In this document: positions 13,924 through 23,408 of the stretch, one piece after another
How positions within the stretch are numbered: the stretch's first letter is position 1
How the letters are laid out: each line of letters opens with the position of its first letter
Assembly (NCBI RefSeq): GCF_027579695.1
Contig: NC_083586.1
Span: 1,589,001-1,653,000 of the forward strand
Length of the DNA: 64,000 nt
Direction of reading: 5' to 3'
Source of the DNA: Neoarius graeffei
Lineage: Eukaryota > Chordata > Actinopteri > Siluriformes > Ariidae
Translations under genes and position numbers: made by a program
Notes under the pieces: model-generated
Told to the model about the DNA's origin: nothing
Database searches by the model: none
The model's input: only the letters and a program-made list of their open reading frames with translations

Positions 13924-15888
13924 ACAGGCAAGCGAACGTGAGTGGGATGGGCAAAGTGCAGCCAGGTACTCTTTCTTTCTTGTACAGACAAGTGAACGTG
14001 AGTGGGACAGGCATAGTGCAGCCAGGTACTCTTTCTTGTACAGACAAGCGAACGTGAGTGGGACAGGCAAGGTGCAGCCAGGTACTCTTTCTTTTACAGG
14101 CAAGCGAACGTGGGTGGGACAGGCAAAGTGCAGCGAGGTACTCTTCTTGCTTTTACAGACAAGTGAACGTGAGTGGGACAGGCCAAGTGCAGCGAGGTAC
14201 TCTTTCTTTCTTTTACTGACAAGCTAATACGGGCAGGAGAGGCCAAGTGCAGCGAGGTACTCTTTCTTTCTTTTACAGGCAAGCGAACGTGAGTGGCACA
14301 GGCCAAGTGCAGCCAGGTACTCTTTCTTTTTTTTTTTTACAGACAAGCGAAAGTGAGTGGGTCAGGCAAAGTGCAGCGATGTACTCTTTCTTTCTTTTAC
14401 AGGCATGCGAGCGTGAGTGGGACGGGCAAAGTGCAGCCAGGTACTCTTTCTTTCTTTTTCAGGTAAGCGAATTTGAGTGGGACAGGCAAAGTGCATCCAG
14501 GTACTCTTCCCTTCTTTTACAGACCAGCGAACGTGAGTGGGACAGGCAAAGTGCAGCCAGGTACTCTTTCTTTCTTTTACAGGTAAGCGAACGCGAGTGG
14601 GACAGGCAAAGTGCAGCCAGGTACTCTTTCTTTCTTTTACAGGCAAGCGAACGTGAGTGGGACAGGCAAAGTGCGGCCAGCTACTCTTTCTTTTTTTTAC
14701 AGGCAAGCGAACGTGAGTGGGACAGGCAAAGTGCAGCGAGGTACTCTTTCTTTCTTTTACAGGCAAGCGAACATGAGTGGGACAGGCAAAGTGCAGCGAG
14801 GTACTCTTCCCTTCTTTTACAGACAATCGAACATGAGTGGGACAGGCAAAGTGCAGCGAGGTACTCTTTCTTTCTTTTACAGACAAGCGAACATTTTGGG
14901 ACAGGCAAAGTGCAGCCAGGTACTCTTCCCTTCTTTTACAGACAATCGAACATGAGTGGGACAGGCAAAGTTCATCCAGGTACTCTTTCTTTCTTTTACA
15001 GGTAAACGAACTTGAGTGGGACAGGCCAAGTGCAGCTAGGTACTCTTTCTTTATTTTACAGGTAAGTGAACGTGAGTGGGACAGGCAAAGTGCAGCCAGG
15101 TACTCTTTCTTTCTTTTACAGGCAAGCGAGCGTGAGTGGGCCGGGCAACGTGCAGCCAGGTACTCTTTCTTTCTTTTACAGGTAAGCGAACGTGAGTGGG
15201 ACAGGCAAAGTGCAGCCGGGTACTCTTCCCTTCTTTTACAGACCAGCGAACGTGCGTGGGACAGGTAAAGTGCAGCGATGTACTCTTTCTTTCTTTTACA
15301 GGTAAACGAACGTGAGTGGGACAGGCCAAGTGCAGCAAGGTACTCTTTCTTTATTTTACAGGTAAGCGAATGTGAGTGGGACAGGCAAAGTGCAGCGAGG
15401 TACTCTTTCTGTCTTTTACAGGCAAGCGAGCGTGAGTGGGCCGGGCAAAGTGCAGGCAGGTACTCTTTCTTTCTTTTACAGGTAAGCGAACGTGAGTGGG
15501 ACAGGAAAAGTGCAGCCGGGTACTCTTCCCTTCTTTTACAGACCAGCGAATGTGAGTGGGACAGGCGAAGTGCAGCCGGGTACTCTTCCCTTCTTTTACA
15601 GACCAGCGAACATGAGTGGGACAGGTAAAGTGCAGCCAGGCACTCTTTCCTTCTTTTACAGACAAGCAAACGTGAGTGGGACAGGCAAAGTGCAGCCAGG
15701 TACTCTTTCTTTCTTTCTTTTACAGGCAAGCGAACGTGAATGGGACTGGAAAAGTGCAGCCAGGTATTCTTTCTTTCTTTTACAGGTAAGCAAACGCGAG
15801 TGGGACAGGCAAAGTGCAGCCAGGTACTCTTTCTTTCTTTTACAGGCAAGCAAACGTGAGTGGGACGGGCAAAGTGTAGCCCTGGTGC

Positions 15889-15956
<68 letters not shown>

Positions 15957-15958
15957 TT
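15889..15958 (+). repeat. (CTTT)n microsatellite tract
   Basis: About 68 bp of CTTT repeats following a unit with the unusual junction AGCCCTGGTGCTC, near the right end of the array. Confidence 0.85.
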
Positions 15959-16528
15959 ACAGGCAAGCGAGCGTGAGTGGGACGGGCAAAGTGCAGCCAG
16001 GTACTCTTTCTTTCTTGTACAGACAAGCGAATGTGAGTGGGACAGGCAAAGTGCAGCCAGGTACTATTTCTTGTACAGACAAGCGAACGTGAGTGGGACA
16101 GGCAAGGTGCAGCCAGGTACTCTTTCTTTTACAGGCAAGCAAACGTGAGTGGGACAGGCAAAGTTCAGCCAGGTACTCTTTCTTTCTTTTACAGGCAAGT
16201 GAACGTGAGTGGGACGGGCAAAGTGCAGCCAGGTACTCTTTCTTTCTTGTACAGACAAGCGAATGTGAGTGGGACAGGCAAAGTGCAGCTAGGTACTCTT
16301 TCTTGTACAGACAAGCAAACGTGAGTGGGACAGGCATGGTGCAGCCAGGTACTCTTTCTTTTACAGGCAAGCGAACGTGAGTGGGACAGGCAAAGTGCAG
16401 CCAGGTACTCTTTCTTTCTTTTACAGGCAAGTGAAAGTGAGTGGGACAGACAAAGTGCAGCCAGGTACTCTTTCTTTCTTTTACAGACCAGCGAACGTGA
16501 GTGGGACAGGCAAAGTGCTGCCAGGTAC

Positions 16529-16580
<52 letters not shown>

Positions 16581-16920
16581 TTACAGGCAAGCGAACGTGA
16601 GTGGGATGGGCAAAGTGCAGCCAGGTACTCTTTCTTTCTTGTACAGACAAGCGAACATGAGTGGGACAGGCAAAGTGCAGCTAGGTACTCTTTCTTGTAC
16701 AGACAAGCAAACGGGAGTGGGTCAGGCATGGTGCAGCCAGGTACTCTTTCTTTTACAGGCAAGCGAACGTGAGTGGGACAGGCAAAGTGCTGCCAGGTAC
16801 TCTTTCTTTCTTTTACAGGCAAGTGAAAGTGAGTGGGACAGACAAAGTGCAGCCAGGTACTCTTTCTTTCTTTTACAGACCAGCGAACGTGAGTGGGACA
16901 GGCAAAGTGCTGCCAGGTAC

Positions 16921-16956
<36 letters not shown>

Positions 16957-17035
16957 TTACAGGCAAGCAAACGTGAGTGGGACCAGGCATTTCAGTTTTT
17001 TTAAATGTCCCATTCTCATCCCTGTGTTTACTTAG

Positions 17036-17283
17036 AGAACAGAGTGGAGCTGAGGCAGCTGGCGTCCAATGAGTTAAATTAGAATTCCAAGCTGGAACAG
17101 CTGCAGCGCACCCTGGTGAACCTGTTCCAAGATATGAATTCTCATCGTATCATTTTCGCCAAAATCTGTGAGATCACACGCTGCCTGTACAACTGGGTGT
17201 CTGCAAACCCAGAGCTGAAGCCTGCCAAGATCCGCGCTGCCAATCTGGTCAGAGCAGGAAATGGCACCACCCACATGACACAG
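17036..17283 (+). CDS. dhx58: dhx58 (LGP2) exon: helicase domain 2, motif IV region; in-frame stop
   Basis: This is the first recognisable exon after the array. It starts after the acceptor CCCTGTGTTTACTTAG and ends at CAG before GTAGGA. It encodes the linker helix into helicase domain 2, a motif IV-like strand (RIIFAKI) and the conserved ending GNGTTHMTQ typical of LGP2. dhx58 encodes a cytosolic RNA-binding DExD/H helicase without CARDs that modulates RIG-I and MDA5 signalling. An in-frame TAG lies at 17080-17082 (ELN-stop-NSKLEQ), where relatives continue with a residue. An acceptor just after the stop (AAATTAG) lacks a pyrimidine tract and is an unlikely escape. The remainder of the frame is open and well conserved, so the stop is either a recent lesion, a polymorphism or a base error. 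Upstream exons lie outside the window. Confidence 0.85.
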
Positions 17284-17568
17284 GTAGGACCCTAGTGGAG
17301 GACGTTTTGGGTGTCCATTTAAATCTTGTCTAATCTTCTAGTTTCAAATGTGATTAAGGACGAATTCTTTAAGATTTTCTCAGGAATGTTCGATACACCC
17401 TTGCTTTGGCCGTATATAGATGTGTTTCCACCACAGGAACCGGAGCTAGTTCCTTCCTGCTCCACAGAAAATGGTTTTCTATGAAGCACGAGTGAGTTTA
17501 AATGTTGCTTGCCAAATGACAAGTTAACTAGTTAATGAATGAATGTCGTACATGTCTTTCATTTATAG

Positions 17569-17877
17569 AGGGAGAAAAAAAGATACCATTCAAACATTTC
17601 GAGACGGCAACCTCAACCTCCTCATCTTGACCAGCGTTGCCGAGGAAGGCCTTGACATCCCCAAATGCAACGTGGTGATTCGCTACGGGCTTCTGACCAA
17701 TGAGATTGTGCAGCAGCAGGCCAGTGGGCGGGCCAGAGCCAAGAACAGTGTCTATTCGGTGGTGGCGCAAATAGGTGGGCGGGAGATGCGCAGAGAGAAG
17801 ACCAATGAGTATCTGGAACAGCTAACTGGCAGGGCGATCGCTCATGTAGCATGGAGCCCAGGGAGTTTCGCAGAAAG
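17569..17877 (+). CDS. dhx58: dhx58 (LGP2) exon: helicase motifs V and VI; two frame shifts
   Basis: The exon follows the acceptor CTTTCATTTATAG and ends AGAAAG before GTCTTA. It encodes [11 protein letters not shown] (motif V), RYGLLTNEI and [10 protein letters not shown] (motif VI, RNA and ATP contacts), then the start of the pincer helices (MEPREFRRK). Two indels break the frame. After the phase-0 donor of the previous exon, seven A residues at 17575-17581 shift the frame by +1 where six would keep it. Near 17846-17850 (CATGTAGCATGG) one base appears missing, which returns the frame to phase 0 for the rest of the exon. Opposite indels that cancel between conserved ends, one in a homopolymer, fit either consensus error or a real frame-shifted segment. 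The protein between them is perfectly LGP2-like in its own frame. Confidence 0.85.
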
Positions 17878-17973
17878 GTCTTACACCAAGCTTTTTTCAG
17901 ATTAAATCACATCATTTGGTTTGTGTCAGTGAATTGAACTGGTTTTGATTCCACTGCTGTTTTGCGTGTGCAG

Positions 17974-18164
17974 ATCATCGAGCTGCAGCAGGAGGCAATA
18001 GCTGTGCGCCACCTGGAGGCCGAGCAGATGGAGAGGAAGAGGCTCCGGTATGCCGCTGCTGAGGTTGAGTTCAACTGCTGTGGCTGCTTCAGGGCCATCG
18101 CCCGTGGAGATGATATGATACTCGTGAACGGCGCACAGCACATCAACATCAACCGAGATTTTCC
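17974..18164 (+). CDS. dhx58: dhx58 (LGP2) exon: pincer helix and start of C-terminal zinc domain
   Basis: The exon begins after TTTTGCGTGTGCAG in phase 0 and ends TTTTCC before GTGAGT, leaving two bases. It encodes the charged pincer helix (IIELQQEAIAVRHLEAEQ) and the first zinc knuckle of the RIG-I-like C-terminal domain, with C-x2-C in FNCCGCFRA, then the loop ending HININRDF. This domain binds double-stranded RNA ends. The frame is intact. Confidence 0.9.
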
Positions 18165-18394
18165 GTGAGTCGTGTTCCCACATCAGATCTAACTGCAGGG
18201 TTTTCCACAGAAAAAAATATCAGAGCGGTGCCTAGTGATGCGAAGCTCAGCCCGTAAGGGTTGCTGAGGGGTCCGGGGGCATGCTCTCCTGGTAAATTTT
18301 GAGATTAGAGACTTCAAATGGTGCATTCTGGTGGCATCTAGGGCTGATTTAGGCACAATTCAACATTAAATTTGCTCTTTTTTACCTTCTCAAA

Positions 18395-21300
18395 TCGTCT
18401 CGTCTCGTCTTCTTCCGCTTTATCCGGGACCGGGTCGCGGAGGCAGCAGTCTAAGCAGGGAAGCCCAAACTTCCCTTTCCCCAGACACCTCGGCCAGCTC
18501 CTTGGGAAGAACACCGAGGCGTTCCCAGGCCAGCCGAGAGACATAGTCCCTCCAGCGTGTCCTGGGTCTTCCCCGGGGCCTCCTCCCGGGGGGACATGCC
18601 TGGAACACCTCCCCAGGGAGGCATCCAGGAGGCATCCGAAAAAGATGCCCGAGCCACCTCAGCTGATTCCTCTCGATGTGGAGCAGCAGCGGCTCTACTC
18701 TGAGCTCCTCCCGAGTGACTGTGCTTCTCACCCTATCTCTAAGGGAGCGCCCAGCCACCCTGTGAAGGAAACTCATTTCGGCCGCTTGTATCCGCGATCT
18801 TGTCCTTTCGGTCATTACCCAAAGCTCATGACCATAGGTGAGAGTCGGAACGTAGATCGACCGGTAAATTGAGAGCTTCGCCTTTTGGCTCAGCTCCTTC
18901 TTCACCACGACGGACCGGTAAAGCGACCGCATCACTGCGGAGGCTGCACCGATCCGCCTGTTGATCTCACGCTCCATCCTTCCCTCACTCGTGAACAAGA
19001 TCCCGAGATACTTAAACTCCTCCACTTGAGGCAGAACTTCTCCACCAACCTGGAGAGGGCAAGCCACCCTTTTCCGGTCGAGAACCATGGCCTCGGACTT
19101 GGAGGTGCTGATTCTCATCCCAGCCGCTTCACACTCAACTGCAAACCACCCCAGTGCATGCTGAAGGTCCTGGTTTGAAGAAGCCAACAGGACAACATCA
19201 TCCGCAAAAAGCAGAGATGAAATCCTGTGGTTCCCAAACAGGATTCCTTCTGGCCCCTGGCTGCACCTAGAAATTCTGTCCATAAAAATTATGAACAGAA
19301 CCGGTGACAAAGGGCAGCCCTGCCGGAGTCCAACATGCACTGGGAACAGGTCTGACTTACTGCCGGCAATGCGAACCAGACTCCTGCTCCATTCGTACAG
19401 GGACCGGACAGCCCTTAGCAAAGAGCCCCGAACCCCATACTCCCGAAGCACCCCCCACAGAATACTACGGGGGACACGGTCGAATGCCTTCTCCAGATCC
19501 ACAAAGCACATGTGGACTGGTTGGGCAAACTCCCATGAACCCTCGAGCACCCTATGAAGGGTATAGAGCTGGTCCAGTGTTCCGCGACCAGGACGAAAAC
19601 CGCATTGTTCCTCCTGGATCCGAGGTTCGACTATTGGTCGAATTCTCCTCTCCAGTACCCTGGAGTAAACCTTCCCTGGGAGGCTGAGAAGTGTGATTCC
19701 CCTATAATTGGAGCACACTCTCCGGTCCCCTTTCTTAAAAAGAGGGACCACCACCCCAGTCTGCCACTCCAGAGGCACTGTCCCTGACCACCACGCGATG
19801 TTGCAGAGGCGTGTCAACCAAGACAGCCCCACAACATCCAGAGACTTGAGATACGCAGGGCGGATCTCATCCAGCCCTGGTGCCTTGCCACCGAGGAGCT
19901 TGCAAACCACCTTAGTGACTTCAGCTTGGGTAATGGACGAGTCCACCTCTGAGTCATCAGCCTCAGTCTCCTCAGTGGAAGACATGACGGTGGGATTGAG
20001 GAGATCCTCAAAGTATTCCTTCCACTGCCCGACAATGTCCCCAGTCGAGGTCAACAGCTCCCCACCCGCACTGTAAACAGTGTTGGCAGAGTACTGCTTC
20101 CCCCTCCTGAGGCGCCAGACGGTTTGCCAGAATTTCTTCGAGGCCGACCGATAGTCCTTCTCCATGGCCTCCCCAAACTCCTCCCAGTTCCGAGTTTTTG
20201 CCTCCTTAACTGCCCGAGTTGCAGCACGCCTGGCCTGCCGATACCCGTCAGCTGCCTCGGGAGTCCTGGAGGTTAACATGGCCCGATAGGACTCCTTCTT
20301 CAGCTTGATGGCATCCCTTACTTCTGGTGTCCACCACCGGGTTCGGGGATTGCCGCCACGACAGGCACCGGAGACCTTGCGGCCACAGCTCCGAACAGCT
20401 GCTTCCACAATGGAGGTAGAGAACATGGTCCACTCAGACTCAATTTCCCCCGCCTCCCTCAGAAGCTGGGAAAAGCTCTCCCGGAGGTGGGAGTTAAAGA
20501 CCTCCCCAACAGAGTGCTCGGCCAGACGTTCCCAGCAGACCCTCACCATACATTTGGGCCTGCCAGGTCTGTCCAGCTTCCTCCTCCACCAGCGGATCCA
20601 ACTCACCACCAGGTGGTGATCAGTTGACAGCTCAGCCCCTCTCTTCACCCGAGTGTCCAAGACATAGGGCCGGAGATCAGATGAAACGACTACAAAGTCT
20701 ATCATTGACCTCCGACCTAAGGTGTCCTGGTGCCACGTGCACTTATGGACACCCCTATGCTCGAACATGGTGTTCGTTATGGACAAACCGTGACTAGCAC
20801 AGAAGTCCAATAACAAAACACCACTCGGGTTCAGATCGGGGAGGCCATTCCTCCCAACCACGCCCCTCCAGGTGTCACTGTCATCGCCCACGTGAGCATT
20901 GAAGTCCCCCAGTAGCACAATGGAGTCCCCAGTCCGAGCACTCCTCAGTACCTCTCCCAGGGACTCCAAGAAGGCCAGATACTCTATACTGCTATTTGGG
21001 CCGTAGGCACAAACAACAGCAAGAGCCCTCTCCCCAATCCGAAGGCGCAGAGAGGCGACCCTCTCATTCACTGGGGTAAACTCCAACACATGGCGGCTGA
21101 GCTGGGGAGCTATAAGCAAGCCCACACCAGCCCGCCGCCGCTCACCACGGGTGACTCCAGAGAAGTGGAGAGTCCAGCCCCTCTCGAGGAGCTGGGTTCC
21201 AGAGCCCAAGCTGTGCGTGGAGGTGAGCCCGACTATCTCTAGCCGGTACCTCTCAACCTCCCGCACAAGCTCAGGCTCTTTCCCCCCCAGCGAAGTGACA

Positions 21301-21650
21301 TTCCATGTCCCAACAGCCAGCCGCTGTGTCCGGGGATCAGGTCGTCGAGGCCCCTGCCTTCGACTGCCACCCAATCCACATTGCACCAGTCCCCTACTGC
21401 TACCTCTGTGGGTGGTGAACCCACAGGAGGTCGGGCCCACGTCACCTCTTCGGGCTGAGCCCGGCTGGGCCCCATGGGCAAAGGCCCGGCCACCAAGCAC
21501 TCGCATATGAGCCCCAACCCTGGGCCTGGCTCCAGGGTGGGGCCCCGGCTGCGTCATCCCGGGCGGCGTCACGGTCCTCCGATTTTTCTCCATAGGGGTT
21601 TTGGTGAACTGCTCTTAGTCTGGCCTGTCACCTAGGACCTGTCTGCCTTG
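18395..21650 (-). mobile_element. RTE/Rex3-type non-LTR retrotransposon, near full length
   Basis: Inserted antisense in the penultimate dhx58 intron. The element runs from a short 5' leader at about 21650 to a 3' end at about 18395. Its minus-strand tail reads GGATAAAGCGGAAGAAGACG followed by GACGA-type tandem repeats, as is usual for RTE-clade LINEs, which end in short repeats rather than poly(A). The single long ORF and the tail match the RTE clade as I recall it for fish Rex3. The exact 5' boundary is uncertain. Confidence 0.85.
18420..21593 (-). CDS. APE endonuclease-reverse transcriptase, intact 1057 codons
   Basis: One uninterrupted frame of 1057 residues. After a Pro/Gly/Arg-rich leader of about 92 residues comes an apurinic-type endonuclease domain ([28 protein letters not shown] with the catalytic DH pair). 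The reverse transcriptase follows with [53 protein letters not shown] and the catalytic FADD at about residues 796-799. The C-terminal region keeps [10 protein letters not shown] and ends PPRPGPG. Length and order fit a complete RTE/Rex3 polyprotein that nicks target DNA and copies its RNA. With no stop or frame shift, this copy is young and might still be active or was until recently. The ATG at 21593 is the first in frame; the true start could be internal. Confidence 0.9.
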   Translation of the reverse strand: MEKNRRTVTPPGMTQPGPHPGARPRVGAHMRVLGGRAFAHGAQPGSARRGDVGPTSCGFTTHRGSSRGLVQCGLGGSRRQGPRRPDPRTQRLAVGTWNVTSLGGKEPELVREVERYRLEIVGLTSTHSLGSGTQLLERGWTLHFSGVTRGERRRAGVGLLIAPQLSRHVLEFTPVNERVASLRLRIGERALAVVCAYGPNSSIEYLAFLESLGEVLRSARTGDSIVLLGDFNAHVGDDSDTWRGVVGRNGLPDLNPSGVLLLDFCASHGLSITNTMFEHRGVHKCTWHQDTLGRRSMIDFVVVSSDLRPYVLDTRVKRGAELSTDHHLVVSWIRWWRRKLDRPGRPKCMVRVCWERLAEHSVGEVFNSHLRESFSQLLREAGEIESEWTMFSTSIVEAAVRSCGRKVSGACRGGNPRTRWWTPEVRDAIKLKKESYRAMLTSRTPEAADGYRQARRAATRAVKEAKTRNWEEFGEAMEKDYRSASKKFWQTVWRLRRGKQYSANTVYSAGGELLTSTGDIVGQWKEYFEDLLNPTVMSSTEETEADDSEVDSSITQAEVTKVVCKLLGGKAPGLDEIRPAYLKSLDVVGLSWLTRLCNIAWWSGTVPLEWQTGVVVPLFKKGDRRVCSNYRGITLLSLPGKVYSRVLERRIRPIVEPRIQEEQCGFRPGRGTLDQLYTLHRVLEGSWEFAQPVHMCFVDLEKAFDRVPRSILWGVLREYGVRGSLLRAVRSLYEWSRSLVRIAGSKSDLFPVHVGLRQGCPLSPVLFIIFMDRISRCSQGPEGILFGNHRISSLLFADDVVLLASSNQDLQHALGWFAVECEAAGMRISTSKSEAMVLDRKRVACPLQVGGEVLPQVEEFKYLGILFTSEGRMEREINRRIGAASAVMRSLYRSVVVKKELSQKAKLSIYRSIYVPTLTYGHELWVMTERTRSRIQAAEMSFLHRVAGRSLRDRVRSTVTREELRVEPLLLHIERNQLRWLGHLFRMPPGCLPGEVFQACPPGRRPRGRPRTRWRDYVSRLAWERLGVLPKELAEVSGEREVWASLLRLLPPRPGPG

Positions 21651-21896
21651 GGAAACCCTGACAGGGGCAGCTGTCCCAATATAGCAGCTGAAATTAGAAT
21701 ATTAGCCATACGGCTGTCAACTACAGACCTGCAACCCAACAGGCAAAAGCCCCACACAAAAGCCTGCAGTATTGCTGGGTTTCACATGGCATCACATCTG
21801 CCCCATTAGTTATTCAAAACTTTAGCTGGTGGTCTACCAAAGCTCAGTTGACAAAGCGTTTGTACAGAGAAGGTGCATTACTCACTCGCATGAAAA

Positions 21897-22113
21897 ATGC
21901 TTTACGCTTGTGCTGTTTTAGGTTGTTCGAATTGATCAGACTGTCAAACTGATAAAAGTTTCTTCAGGGTTCCCCGTGAACTAATAAAAAAGGGTGAACG
22001 AACACAGGATTTCACAAAAAGACATTGAGAAAGGAGGCTTTTGAACCTCTCAGTGAAATCGAAGGGATCCGAGTCGAAGCATGCTCGAGTTTGCAGTGAT
22101 CACTTGGTGAAAG
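21897..22113 (+). pseudogene. THAP zinc-finger exon remnant
   Basis: Reading from the ATG gives ACAVLGCSN (the C-x4-C half of a THAP zinc finger), then SFFRVPRELIKKGERTQ and near the end VCSDHFVKG (the C-x2-H half), just before a GT donor. THAP domains are C2CH DNA-binding modules common in transposases. Two in-frame TGA codons, directly after GCSN and after TKRH, show decay. Confidence 0.7.
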
Positions 22114-22524
22114 GTTTGTATATCCCTCTCAGCTATGGCCTTAGTGATTTCCAAGTACTTTTCTTGCTATGTGTTTTTATTTTATGGTACTTTTTTTTTT
22201 AGTCACGAAGCGCTAAAGTCCCCAGCTGTTTCTTTGTTTACTCCTCACAAAGTCCATATGCATGAAGGTCGTGACAAAATTCTTCCCCAGCCATACAGTT
22301 ACAATGCGCCGTGATCACTTCTCCGTCTTGTTTAACTAAGATTCAGGTCTTTAAAGGGGTTTCTGATGATCTTTGTGAATGATTTAGCTGAGAGATAAGA
22401 GCCAACACAAGTGAGAATCAAGCGAACTGTTGTTTGTTTACACTTCAACTTGCAGCGCTTTATTGTAAAGACGCAAACGAAAAAAAAAATTATATATATA
22501 ATTTTTTTTTTTTTTAATTTAAAA

Positions 22525-22822
22525 AATACTTACACAGGCAAAAACAATACAGGATTCATTTGGCAGCGACTTGATACCAAGGTCCTTTACCCAGCCACAT
22601 ACAAAAAAAAGTTGTAAGCCTCCATACTCTTCCACGCTTTCATCTGTTTTGCAGTGTAGAAGGACGTCTGCAACACCAGATAGTTCGAGATGTCGGGGAA
22701 CTCGACTGAAGGGTAGTTTTCGAGATCGTACGACAAATCCTTCTTTCCCAGACTGTAGGGGTCGATTCCATTGCACATAGCAATCTTTTAAATAGATCTA
22801 AAGCCAGCAGCGGCTTCTAGAT
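22525..22822 (-). pseudogene. YqaJ/SWIM-type transposon protein exon remnant
   Basis: The minus strand encodes KIAMCNGIDPYSL, NYLVLQTSFYT and MKAWKSMEAYNFF, then after a frame shift in a run of eight T residues CGWVKDLGIKSLPN. I recognise these as the N-terminal part of large multi-exon fish proteins that carry a SWIM-like zinc site and a YqaJ-type nuclease domain and are usually transposon-derived. One stop precedes KIAMC. The nuclease domain itself is absent here. Confidence 0.5.
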
Positions 22823-23062
22823 CACGAGCATACTCTGATAACTTATCGCTAGGTGTTTGCACTACGGCAGCCGTTTTAGTTTGCTAGACCACCAGCTGTT
22901 TCACTTCCAGTAAAACCACGAAGAAAAGTCACGTGACTGAAACCCAGCAATAGTGCTAGGAACAGAATCGAGGTCAAATCACGCAACAGCGCCATCTAGC
23001 GACGTGGTTTTGTATATGGATGCGAATGGCAGTCAGTGCACGCAGCAAAACGCTGGTTACGA

Positions 23063-23230
23063 ATGTAACCGTGGTTCTATGACTAAGTGGAAGACCGCCA
23101 GGGTGGTGCTGAAAGCACTAGTGGAAGGATCTTTGCATCCGCGCGTTTCGAGTCGCATACAAAAGTTGTCATCTTGTGACGTATGACGTGCCTGCCTATA
23201 TAAGGCAACATCCCACGTCATTTGGCCTCA
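23063..23230 (+). repeat. DIRS terminal inverted repeat, low-coordinate copy
   Basis: Contains GGTGCTGAAAGCACTAGTGG, GCATCCGCGCGTTTCGA and the TATA-like CCTATATAAGG at about 23196. It is the inverted counterpart of 28062-28212. Confidence 0.8.
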
Positions 23231-23408
23231 AGATCATTCTCGCGCAATCCGAGTGACCAAAGACCCTGGCGGTCTTCCACTTAGTCATAGAACCACGGTT
23301 ACGAATGTAACCGTGGTTCTATTTCCTTCACTCCAGACCGTCAGGGTGGTGCTGAAAGCACTAGTGGAAGACGAATACCAACCCAGTCACGAGGACTTCA
23401 GAAGAGCA

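Larger units (their letters stand above)
1..16984 (+). repeat. 17-kb tandem array of ~60-bp splice-site-like units (dhx58 intron)
   Basis: About 270 head-to-tail units of roughly 60 bp fill this stretch, and the array is open at the left edge. On the plus strand a unit has a pyrimidine tract ending CTTTCTTTCTTTTACAG, a short segment such as GCAAGCGAAC, then GTGAGTGGGACAGG, then GCAAAGTGCAGCCAGGTACT leading into the next tract. This is a 3' splice-site motif, a micro-segment of about 10 bases and a 5' splice-site motif, repeated. Units differ by substitutions and by expansion of CTTT. The next recognisable sequence is a dhx58 exon at 17036, so the array is intronic and in sense orientation. 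Long open frames occur on both strands and in several frames because the unit length is a multiple of three; I do not regard them as coding. Function is unknown. Confidence 0.95.
2901..16984 (+). repeat. Higher-order repeat within the array (period ~3.7-3.8 kb)
   Basis: A rare variant unit containing GACAAGCTAATACGGGCAGG starts at 2901, 6712, 10546 and 14218, giving spacings of 3811, 3834 and 3672 bp. Around these markers long runs of units recur in the same order with almost no differences; about 2.3-5.5 kb and 6.1-9.3 kb look identical at every unit I compared. This indicates recent duplication of multi-kilobase blocks on top of the older 60-bp repeat. The block near 300-500 also recurs near 15480-15660 with the same variants. 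Confidence 0.85.
21773..22949. mobile_element. Short THAP/YqaJ-type DNA transposon with AT target duplication
   Basis: Terminal inverted repeats begin TGCTGGGTTTCA on both sides (12 bp identical), flanked by AT at 21771-21772 and 22950-22951. Inside lie a decayed THAP exon on the plus strand and a decayed exon of a YqaJ/SWIM-type protein on the minus strand. From memory, a THAP protein, a YqaJ-like nuclease and a 2-bp AT target duplication describe the ISL2EU (IS4EU) superfamily. At 1.18 kb this would be a non-autonomous deletion derivative. It sits between the LINE and the DIRS element in the dhx58 intron. Confidence 0.65.

Noticed and set aside
14362-16026. A 554-codon minus-strand open frame, and many 100-330-codon frames on both strands across the array
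   Set aside because: The 60-bp period is a multiple of three and units lack stops in several frames, so open frames arise in many frames on both strands. They break at CTTT expansions and have no homology or splice context as coding.
1-16984. CRISPR array
   Set aside because: There are no unique spacers between conserved repeats, the genome is eukaryotic, and the units are contiguous.
17083-17283. Alternative acceptor just after the dhx58 stop codon that would skip the TAG
   Set aside because: AAATTAG has no pyrimidine tract, and the conserved protein extends upstream of it.
22411-22617. A 68-codon plus-strand frame in the THAP/YqaJ element
   Set aside because: It is low complexity (F, K, I runs) and opposite to the recognisable YqaJ-type exon.
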